Source: Bugula neritina
Taxonomy: Eukaryota > Bryozoa > Gymnolaemata > Cheilostomatida > Bugulidae
Assembly: GCA_964035545.1 (NCBI GenBank)
Contig: OZ037767.1
Coordinates: 4,649,680-4,713,679 of the forward strand
Direction of reading: 5' to 3'
DNA: 64,000 nt
Below, piece by piece: positions 51,601 through 63,600 of this stretch. Position 1 is the first letter of the stretch. Each line of letters opens with the position of its first letter. A program made the position numbers and the translations under genes. The notes beneath the pieces are model-generated. The model saw nothing but the letters and a program-made list of their open reading frames with translations. It was not told the origin of the DNA and made no database searches.

Positions 51601-54600
51601 AACCTCCCCACCACGGCTGCTCCCTTAAGATTTTCATTAGACCAACAGCTTAAATAATATCCATAGTGAAAGTGCTGCCAATCACAACATGGCCGAGTAT
51701 AATGCGAACCTGAGAGAGATCTCTGAAGTTAAAGGTATAATGTATCTTAGTCGGTGTTGGCAGCATCTCATTGCACATCCTGTAGAAGATAGCAATGCTG
51801 CCGCTCACAAACGAGAACAGCGACTCCTTCACTTCTGGTACAAAGTCTCCCTCATGGAGAAACTTGCCAAGCTGCACCTGGTAGATGTGTTGGAGATTCC
51901 TAGTGGATGGCGTAGGGAGAGCCAACATGCTACAGCATAGTAAGATACACTGCATGTGTAACAGCAGATTTGTGATTGGTCAATAATCATAAGTACCATG
52001 AAAACTGTTAACTATTGACTAACAGTTGAAAAACTGTATTTTCAAGTTAGTTTAAGTTGGGTCAAACAGTTTTTAGATGTTGATGCGTAAAAATAATCTC
52101 ACAGCGTGACTTACCAAAAGTGTTTTAAAATTCGGGGATTGACCACATTTCGACCTCCACCAGGGGGCGCACAAGCTGCTGTGAAGGTCAAATCTGTGGT
52201 GTTCTACAACAGGAAATTAGTTTGAAAAAAGTTTTATTAGTATGCAAACTGCATTGCCTTTGTAGGAAAACTGGTATAAACTATAAAACAACCTAAACAA
52301 TTTATCTAAAAATAACACCATTTAGCGTTTCATCATATCCTCAGGAATGACGTTTCTAACCAACATAGCAGTTGATAGACTGTATAGACTGTATAGACTG
52401 TCATATGAGTCCCACAACGTAGCGTGCTAGATACACTAGCTAGCACCTGCAGTAACCACCATTTATTTATATGCCTTCATGAAAATTGTATTCGTCATTC
52501 TCCGTAACAGTATACAATTTCTGCACGCTATAGCTATAACTACCTTCCACTGTAATTTCTTTGTATCATAAAAACCTCCGAGGTCCAGAAATTGTCTGAG
52601 CAGCTCTAAAGGTGGTTGAGCTCCATAAACCTCTTGGGCTGGCACATTTAAATCGTCAATAAATACTATAACCTGGAGTATACATAGCATCGATTATAGT
52701 TAAACACTATAATTTGGAGTATATAGCATAGAGTCTAGTTAAACACTATAACCCAGAGTATATATAGTATAGATTATAGTTAAACACCATAACCTAGAGT
52801 ATATAACATAGATTCCATGCCAATCATTATAAACTTTGTCTATACATTTCAACATATTTATTTTCAAAGATGGGCATTAGCAAAAATAAAATTATATATA
52901 TAACTTTGGTACTACTTGGTAACACAGCGTAACTGACCTTTCGACCCCGAGGTCCAACCATGCTGTCCCTTCCTTTGCGCACCAGTCGCTGTATAACCTG
53001 AGTGCACGTTCTGTCTATTGTAGTCTGCGCACTGAACTGTATAATGGAGGAGAGAACTCCGGGGGAGGGCTTTGCCTTTTGAGATCCAAACAGATTCATT
53101 TTTTCAACAGCTGAGTCTACAAAGTACAACAGTAACAGCTACAGACAAATGTGACAGTAATTCGCATTATGTGACAGTCGCTAGCTGTATGTGACAACCA
53201 CTAGCTCTATGTGACAACCACTAGCTCTATGTGACAACCACTAGCTGTATGTGACAGTCACTAGCTCTATGTGACAACCACTAGCTGTATGTGACAGTCA
53301 CTAGCTGTATGTGATAACCACTAGCTGTATGTGACAACCACCAGCTCTATGTGACAGTCACTAGCTGTATGTGACAACCACTAGCTGTATGTGACAACCA
53401 CTAGCTGTATGTGACAACCACTAGCTCTATGTGACAGTCACTAGCTGTATGTGACAACCACCAGCTCTATGTGACAACCACTAGCTCTATGTGACAGTCA
53501 CTAGCTGTATGTGACAACCACCAGCTCTATGTGACAGTCATGAGTGTCATATGACAAAGCATAGCTTCATAAGTTTATATACTGTTTGGTTTATTACACA
53601 TAAAACTACTCTTGCTATTTCAAAATTACTTATTTTACTCTTAACTCAACTTTTATGAATGAACTATAACTTCAGTTGATGGACCGACAAGCTAAAAACA
53701 CGTGGAAGCGTTGAATTAGCCATATTGATAGCCACTGATAGTTTCATGACTGGAGTCAGTAGGGAGTCTCTATTGGCTTACAGTTGAGAAATAATCAGAG
53801 AAATTGATTTAGTATAGCTTTTGGTCCCTGATTACAACTTGCAATGTAAGTTCAAAATAAATTACATCTTTTTTAAGCACAGTATTACTATCTTGCTGTG
53901 TAATGTACTAAATATAAATTCACAACAAAAGTGCTTGAAAAAATAATAACAAACTAGCAACAAAGAAATAGAAATTATAACTCTTGCAAAATATAACAGC
54001 GCTACTTACTTTTTTTCCGGTTAGATGATGGCTTGGCAGACCCTGGTTAGTAAATCAGGGTGTGATTACAAGTTTAAAACATGAATATTTTCATAAAGTA
54101 AAGAAAATTATGACAAAATTTTCCAGCACTAATGGAATATTTTACCATGTCAGTCTACACGGTAGCTGCTAGTCCATACAACTTATATTCCTATTTTGCA
54201 CTTTCCAATGTTTCATTGATGTTAAAATTCACCAACCCAAAAGCTTATTCATAAAAAAACACAGCTAAATGTTATAGTTTGGTGAAAACAAAATGATTAG
54301 TAACAACATACACACTGATACTGAGATTAGGTACAACATGCTCACAGTAATGTACCCTAAATATGTAATATACCACCTAGCAACCTTTTGGATAAGTTAT
54401 GTAACATGCAGAGTTTTTTGTAGTGGTAGATGTAGTGTGCAGTGTACATGTTACATTGACTTATAGGAAAGATGCGAAAGAAAGTTTGCCTTATTAGAAA
54501 ATTATAATACAGATTGATAAACACTTTCTAGTCTGAAACATAGTCTAAGAAATACAACTATTACCTGCGGAAGATGGTGGACTCTGGCGCTCAGTGCCAG

Positions 54601-57600
54601 TGGATTTACCTGCTATGACGACAAACTTAAAATAAAACTATTTTTTTCTGCAAAAAGAATATGTTAGCAACTGACAAGCTTGGTTTCAAATTAGCTAGTG
54701 AGACTGCTGAGAGTTTCTTAGACAGTCTTCAGAGAAAGAGGAGGGGATGATTTTCAGTTTTTTAGTACTTTCTATAGCTAACTGATGAGATGCTACTTTT
54801 TTGTGCAACACATAAAGACAATTATTATGCATGCTTCAAAACAGCAACCATAGCAAACTAGAGTCAATATGTTTCCAAATTGTACTTGTAAAGGAAACCT
54901 GGCAGCTAAAAACACCAGGTATATTACCTTCATTGCTTCTGGTTAAGGTCATGATGTTCTCTATCAGATCATTGTTTTTGTCAGCAAAGTTGAACACGCT
55001 GCCGAGGAGGGAGTCTGCCTTTGTACCAGTTCCTCCTTCCTTGGATATCTGCTTTATCATGTTTAGGATGAGAGAGGATTTGCCAACGCCCGACTCTCCT
55101 ATAAAATATAGAACGTATATGGGAACTCATACTACATGAGACAACAGTGTCTCCAGCATTAATTCAAATGATACAATTTAGAGCATGATGGCAGAACAGA
55201 GTGACTGTTAGTAGGCATCAAACTCTTAGTATAGAGTAACTTTCTAAGGTCTTGCAAAGATATCATATAATTTAGGATTAGTTTAACATGTAATAGACAC
55301 TTTCTACTCTTTGATTAAAAGAATTTGTGACACTAAGTCTCTATTACACTGTTTAATTACTGGTGTATTTAATCATTACAGAGTAGTCACAGTAACCTAC
55401 TATCAACTAAATCATTTGACTAAGCGTGCACATGTGGCAGTCATGTGTGTCAGGGCAGACTGACTGACTGACAGCAGTGTTCAGGTGCTCTAAGCTTATA
55501 AAAATCAAGGTCCACATTCCATACCTGTCAGTAGAACAGGGTGCTTGTCCAGCAGAAGCAAGGCCATAAGGAAGGAATATCTCACAGAATCAACAGTTGG
55601 CACAATCTCATTGGCTAGAATAGTCTTCTGCTGTTCAGCCTGGGAGTTATGCAAGTCACCTGGAAACAGTGTTGGAGAAAATGAATAAACAAAGTAATCA
55701 GGTTCAGATTGCATAATCTTCTCCAGAACTTTAACATAAGAATCGCCATCTGTAGGCTACCAACCTCAACTCAACCGTGTGAGTTGAGTTATTTTGAGAG
55801 AGAAAATATGACCATCTATTCACATTTCTATACATGAATTACCAAACAAAACATTTCTACTTATCCAATCAAGAGGAGATGTTATACACCATATAGCTTA
55901 CCCAAAGACATGATGGCAGACTTCTCAATTAGTGTCTGTGTGGAAGGCACCAGGATGTCCCACAACACAAAGTTACCAGACTTCATGTCTACAAAGTAGC
56001 TGTAGATTGTCTTGTTACCAGTGGGCAGTCTCACGCCTACAATTCAAGATTAAACACTTCACTGCATATAGAGAAGAGATATCTATTATCTGTTTCCTGT
56101 ACTACTTTTAGTATACAACTGGCCCACTCAATACCAACCTACATAAAACTTAAACCTTTCCAAGCAGCAACGCAAATACAGTTCTAACTCTATATCTCAC
56201 GGTTTCAGTTCTCACAAAATTCCATAAGGGCTTGGACCCCCTTTTGTGGCTCTTGACTGTGCGTATAGGTACAAAAATGGCCAAATCTAGCAGATCCACG
56301 AGTAAATTTAGTATTTTACTATGTCATGAAGTGAAGTTTCAGGACCCGCAGTTTACGGATGGAGCACTGCATTTGTTTAAGCCTGTAGTTTTTAGTTCGG
56401 TTTTGAAACATTTTTCCATATCGAGTTTCAAGATAACACTGCTTCCTGGGCAAAAATAAACAAAAATAAATCAACCTCTTGTCATCAGCTTCTTTTACTC
56501 ACCAAGTGGAGGTTCAGTGTCGAAAGTTTCGTGTACAAAGTTGTCAAACTCGTACGTAACGCTCACTTCCTGTTTGGTTTCGCCACGCTGAATGATTCCG
56601 CCATCATCATCCAGGTTTTCATCACGGCGGAAGTTACCGCCAAAGCTCCAGACAAAGGAGAATACGAATAACTTTCCTAGAAAGTTTGTAAGTTGAGCCG
56701 GATTCCTCTGGGCAAAGTACATGTCGTCACTACAGATATACAACTTAGGTGAGTTAGAGCAGAATACAACAAAATACCAGTAGCTAAAAATAGAGACAGC
56801 ACACCAGAAGAATGTAATAAGGTTTATATGCTAAATACAAACAGATAATGTGTATGTAGATAGAAAAAACAAAATGAATATAGCTACATATGCAAAATAT
56901 GAAGTGTAAATAGAGATTCTAGTACAATAACTTCAAAAAATATGGTGACAGATTAAGAATATCAACTATATGAAAAATTAAATGACAGATGCATATTCTT
57001 TAGAAATAAAAGAATACATAGCGATTAACTTTTAGAACCTAGGACAGTTGAATACTGGAAGTTGATACAAATAATACATGTAAATACATAAAATTAAAAT
57101 ACATGTACAAATTATAATGACTACACATACCTGGATTGTTTGTACTTGTCGTCGTCAAAGTTTAGAGTGTTGTGTTTCCTGCTGCGTCTACGTCTTCCTC
57201 TTTTCCCGCCACTGGCGTCGGTAAACGTGGAGCTCACGGAGCTCTCAGCACTTCCTGGTCGCCCTCGAGTGGTTCCACCACCTGGAGGCTTCTCTGAAAA
57301 TCCCATTCAAACTATCACTTTCTTTCAATACGAACAAATCTTACAAAACTAAGAATTACTAGTTGCACTGACGATGAGTTTATTACATTATCTGACAACA
57401 AACCATTTTAATAGTATTTCTCATGATTGTTCATCCAATACAATTCAAAGGCCCAAAAGATGTTTTATTTCTTAGCAAAACACTATTTTCACATGAGCTC
57501 TTGACTGAATATTTCTTTTCATTTTTTTCAAAGCACAAGTAAAAGCCTTCTAATTAAAAATATCTACTATTTAAACTGAAACATGGTACATATTTAGTAG

Positions 57601-60600
57601 AATGTTTATTTCTCTCACCTTCAGCCACCTGGCCGAACCCGCCATTGTTTGCCAGGAAGTTGATGAATGCGGACATGATACCACACAGGCAGAAGATGAG
57701 TGACAGCGAAGGGGCGGGGACATGCTGCTGCTTGTGGTGCTGCCGCCAGAATATGTAGCCTATCACGAAAGAGTAGCTAGTATCACTGCTGTCTTTCTGA
57801 TATGGTATTGTACCCTCAAGACTCATACTAATTGTACCCTCATTTAGAAGTTTACTTGGATGTTTGACAACGTATAATTTAAGAATGTATTATAACATAC
57901 ATTTTATGTTAGAAGAGTAAATATGAACTGAAGAACGCCTTATATAAGTGAAATGTTAGTATAGCATGCCAGGCACCAGAACAATGTATTGTAGAGCTAT
58001 TTCATGAAGTATAACACTGTAGATGTGATATACCATGACCATCAGTTATACAATAAGTAAGTTGCTAGAAGATAAATTATACTATATATTATGTACATGG
58101 AATACACACCTTTCTCTATAGAGTATTCAAACAGAGCCCAAAGATGCTGCTTAGCAGCTTCTGGTAACTCTCTGGGAAGTCTCTGTAACCATGTCTTGAC
58201 ATACGGCTGCCATCCCAAATCTACCGGGTCCTGGAAAACACAACGTAATATGCAGACTGTAGCATATATGTAATACAATATATATGTGTACCACACACAC
58301 AATATACATGTACTATAGACGTTAGCATGCATGAAACCACTAGTGTGACATAAACTTAACAATATACTTCATTTACATGTCAACTACATATAAGAAAACT
58401 CCATGCTAAAGGTAAGAAGGGTACCAATTCCTTTTCACAATGACTCAGGGAAAGTTTCATTTGAAACAATTAATGAGGCTACATTAGCCTAAGTTCTCTG
58501 TTTACACTCACCATATATACCATGGCACATCTACTGATAGTAGCCGGGCTAGCCTGCGACAGGTTGTCTACTTCAAATATCAGTCTCATGCCATCAGCCA
58601 GGGCTATTCTCTCACCATTGGAGAGACACAGAATTTTGGAGTCGTCCAACACTGTATTCAGGTTTTCCACCCACGTGGTGTCTACTGGCCCATCCAATAC
58701 TAACCTACAAAATGATAAAACCTTTAAGAACAGCTAAGCAAAAAATTTTGTTTTAACATTTAGTTTCTAGTTGGGCTTTAAACAGTTTTTTCATTTCAAG
58801 TTCCAAGATGGCAATGTTTCCAGCTACAATCACAGGTTATCAGATTATGTGAAAATACTTCCTTTACATAAACTACAAACATCTGATACTAGAATATTCC
58901 ATAAGATGAAAATACCTACCATCTCCAGTTGACGATGCCTCCACTTCTGTTAGTTTCAGGTTCGGGTGCTTCATTGGACACGCCAGTTAACGATGAGTCA
59001 GCCCTCTGCAATAGACAGCATTCCTTGGGGTTTTAAACAGATTAAATATAACAGAGTTCCACCATTCTGACTGCATATACTGAGAGTGAGGGCTAAATCA
59101 CTAGCTTTGCTTTGAATGTAAATTTGCACATTGAAGTTATCTGCTCTTTCTGGGCCATTAATATTGAGACAATCATGTTGTTCAATTGTTCACTAGTTGA
59201 AGATTAGGCATATGAATAGTCCATGTGAATATCATACATATATGCCCATATAATAACAATATATTTATTATCACATAAATAATATTGCCACATAATAAAA
59301 AATATGATGGGTAGATCAGATTTGCCACAAAAATCAAACTTGATATATAAATTATATTAAAATAAGTAATATGAGACAGCTGTAAAAATTACGGTTAAAA
59401 TAATGCCGATATTTTATTACAGATATGCTATAGACCATGAAGATTTCAAATATGAAAAAACCGCAAATGATGTAACTATTTTTAAACAAATTTTGGAATA
59501 AACTTTTCACTAGTTGAGCATATCTGAGTATGCACAGACAGAAAGGCAGAAGATTGTGGCATACACTCACGTCTGACGCAACTTGTCTGCCACTACCGGC
59601 AGCTCCTTTACTAGCTTTATTAGAATCAGCTTTGTTGTCAGCGGTTAGTTCCTTAGCGAATCGTCGAACTGTTGAGGCAATCAGCCCGTCACTCCACTCA
59701 AACGTGTTGGGATCTGATTCCCCATACAGGTCTCCCAGCTGGCAGCATTTTGGGTTGATGACGCAACTCTCCACATGACCTTTCTTATTAGCTCTTAGTA
59801 ATTGCTGTAATTAATTGTTAATAAAATTATTCAAACAACACATATACATACTAATTTGTTCACCAGGATACTGCACCTAAGTAAGTGTAAAGTACTAGAT
59901 TTTATAAATTCTGCTAGTTGCAACGAATAATTTTAGCATGATAGACCTGACTATAATATAAGCCAGCCATATTTTACATCAAAATACCAAATCAAAACTT
60001 ATAAACTCAAACTAGTCAATAATATTTATTGCTGCATTTAACACACACCAGTAACCAGCATGGTGGGCCAGAATTCCCACCATTACTTGTTATCATAAAA
60101 ATAATATAAAACACTCCAGTTTATTAGCTCTTTCACATGTAGTTTTACTATATTTATGTATTTGACTTGATAATAAGGCAAAGAGGTAACCATATGGTGA
60201 AAATCATTGCGCCAAGCTAAAGTAAAAATAATTCTGTATGAAGAAGATGCATGAAAGAGACATCCTAACTTGTTATTAAGCTGTTAAAAAGTGCGACTTA
60301 AAATGCACCAGTAATTATAATTATATGTTATTATATATTATTATATATTATTATATACTATTATATATTATTATATATTATTATATATTATACACTATAA
60401 ATAAAAATATGGTTATCAAGTTGAAATTCAATTACTCCATTACAAGAAATAAGGCTATATGCACAGGATCTAAGCTACAATAAAATAAATAAAAGAAACA
60501 GCAAAAGTGAAAGTTTTACAGCAGCAGTAAAACTGTTTTAACAGAGTTGGCTATGAAAGCATTACAGATCTATAGATAGACTACTTTACAAACTAGTGGC

Positions 60601-63600
60601 TACATGTTGACAAGAAAAAGTACGATCTGTTGAAGCTACTACTTCAAAGCAACAAAAGTTCACATTGCGCAATACATCTTTACGAGCTGAATTCTAACTT
60701 CAGCGAGAAATCAGTTATTAGTACACATGTTTTCTATCACTAGACCCGTACACCGAAGTTACCTTAACTAAGTATACCTCTGTTACTTTCCTACGAGCCC
60801 TACGCTGCTGTCTGGACTGATAACTCCGCTGCTGATAAATTATGTGTATTAGAATTACGCAGAGGTAGGTAAGGGCCAAGGCCAGGGTAACAGTCTTGAT
60901 ACAAAGTTTGCAGCTTTATGTGGTATTAGTTGAAAACACATTTTATCATGGCTAAGAACCCAGCGAGAACCTTGAAAGTCGGGTTTCTGGGTGGCCCATT
61001 GACTCACATCCAAAGTATTCAGGCAAAATAGCGTACATAGGAGTGCTGAGGTAACACAAGAAACGTAGCCATAAGCCTTTTCTGGCCCAATATTAATCCT
61101 GATGAGAATGTCTCTGATGTTACAAGTAAAACACTTAAAACAATGCATACTGTGTGATTATTCAAATTAACAAAACTGCCTAATTCCCTCGATTTAATAC
61201 ATAGTCGCAATTAAGCTTTGACAAGAAAAAATACACTTGAAATTTTCAAATTAAACTTTTATTGCTCAATAAAAATGACATGTTGTTCTGTTCAAAGTTG
61301 GCCTACTACCATACATCAATAAAAAAGCTACAAAAATTGATATTATATGCATATATTATATGCATATAGTTGAGTTATTAGGAATTGTCTTACCATGGTA
61401 GACTTGTTGAGGGTGTTGAAGGTATGCCCCGCATCACTTTTTATAATATCAGTAATAGTTGGAACAAGAACCAAGGCTTTCTGTAGAATATTTCTCACTG
61501 TGGTCTTACCACCACACGTCGGGCCGACCAACATCACCCCGTGGCGTACTTGCAGTTGGCTGTGAAGCTGCTTGACTTTTTCTACCTGGCCTGACCACCA
61601 CTGCAGCCCTAAATCCCTTGTGGTGATAGATATAGCTTTCTAAAACAAGTCATACATCCACAGATATTACCATCCCTCAAGAGCAGATTCCAGTGCTGTT
61701 GCGGTTTATCTTTAAACAGTTGGTTACATGTGGTAAATCACAGTAATATATCATAACAGACTAATTTATTCACATATAGTAAAGTTTATTTAATATTTAA
61801 TAACAAAACAATTTATTAAAAATGTATTATTAAATAGTAAAACAATTTACTAGAAATTTACAGTGACAATGGTATAAGAAACAATTTGATGGAAACTTTC
61901 TGCCACCAACACTTTGTTGTATTTTGAGAAAACCTGAAATTCCCTGAATTTAATCAACATACTCGTGCCACAAACCAATACTTATTAGGAAAATTGGAGA
62001 CCTAGGGCTATCTCCATCTCTCCACTACTACACCTAAATGTTCAAGTTCTCAGCAATAATATTAATGGCAGAAAACAGAAATGGTTAGCAAATCTATGCA
62101 TATGTAGAACACTTTCCTTCCTATGTCATATAATCTATTAACCTAATGTACATACACTTATGCTAAGTAGATTCAGTAAATATCAAGCCTGCTAAGATGC
62201 AGAAGATTTCTTCATGTGATCAAAATAAAAACTGTTTTAACAGTTCATCACAAATTTATAAGTTGAATGATTTCACTAGTAAGATAAACTATCTCAATAG
62301 ATTACCTCAAGAGCTGCATTCTCTGGTCTCGGAGGTTTCATTCCTGGGAAGAGATCGTCTAGCAGACTCTCAAAAAGAGGCACGTCTTCTGCTATAAACT
62401 TGGGCAAGTTGGCATCTCGCAGAGAGTGGATGAGGATGTAGGACTCCTCCAGTTCAGGAGTGAGCTTCGATCCATGTGACGATGAGTCATCAGATGAGTT
62501 AGGTGCACTATAAGTACAGAAGTAGTAGGGAGCTTGTTTAAATTAAGTGGAAGTTAAAAAACAACTCAAATTAGACAACTTTAGATTATTGGTACAACTT
62601 GGTATAAATTGCACGATATAAGAAGGTACAGTTGTTGCATAAACACAGCATGTTGAGTTAAACAAGACAAACCTTCAATGATAAACCTTTTTAGATATTT
62701 TTAAATGCTTTTGGTCATCACAAAAGATATCTTTACAATAATATACTATATTGACTAAAATCAACTGTTTCAATATTCCTAACAATGCTAAATAAAAGAA
62801 AGCCTCTAATTTCTGTTGATTACACATAAGATTGTGGTTTAAATCCCCCGCAGAAAAAATCAAAAACCAATTCAGCAACCCTACAAGGCTACAAAACTAA
62901 CCCAGTATAAATAACTTGAGATGCCTGCCCCTTCCTGTGACCAGCCATGACCAAGATAGACTTGATGGCTCTCATACCAAAGTCGTAGTGGTCCTGCTGA
63001 GAGAGCTGCGTACTGGCCAGCTGGTACAAGTTCACTATCTTCTTAGATAGTGCTTTGGCTGACCGGAAACCTGGCGCAAAAGCCATCAACAAAAATATTG
63101 TAGCCAACATTTGAGCAGACAGTTGCCAGCTTTGTAGGAATGTGTGAAGAGTAGATGTAAAATATTACAATGACAAAACTCTAATGTGTATAAGCAAATA
63201 CAGATCATAATAAAAATTTCCTGTAATAAATTCAACATTAGAGTGCATATGTATCAACAGGTGTGGTATTCACATGTGAAATATGTTGAAAATATGCAAT
63301 TTGATGTTATTATACATTTTAAAATTGCAACAGTGTTATGTTACAACTACAAGCGTATCATGTAAGCAATAATTTACTTTAAATAAGCTGAATCATATCT
63401 TTTTACCAAAATTAACCAGAACAGCAAAATTTAAACAGCTGTCTTTAAAGATTTATGACAAATAATTCTATTACAACCAATTAAAATAATGAAGCTTAAA
63501 TATTATTGCCTAAAACAATAAAATATTGATAATGGTCACTTCAACTATATTAGCCGTATATATAGCATGATATACACAACTATGTGACTGACCTTCTGAG

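Larger units (their letters stand above)
51053..55659 (-). other. Dynein exons 14-22: AAA3
   Basis: Exons 55525-55659, 54928-55098, 54565-54609, 54010-54042, 52938-53116, 52544-52672, 52115-52203, 51710-51929 and 51053-51223. The Walker A is split by an intron (PVLLTG / [11 protein letters not shown]). Two tiny exons of 45 and 33 bases encode a Ser/Pro/Gly/Lys linker. Walker B is [17 protein letters not shown]. Then come [32 protein letters not shown] and FNFRDLSQ, typical of the AAA3 large and small subdomains. Confidence 0.9.

Noticed and set aside
53165-53545. CRISPR-like direct repeats
   Set aside because: Units are contiguous with no unique spacers, and the context is an animal intron; it is a minisatellite.
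60855-61148. 97-codon minus-strand frame in a dynein intron
   Set aside because: No similarity recognised and it overlaps no phase-compatible exon; likely chance.
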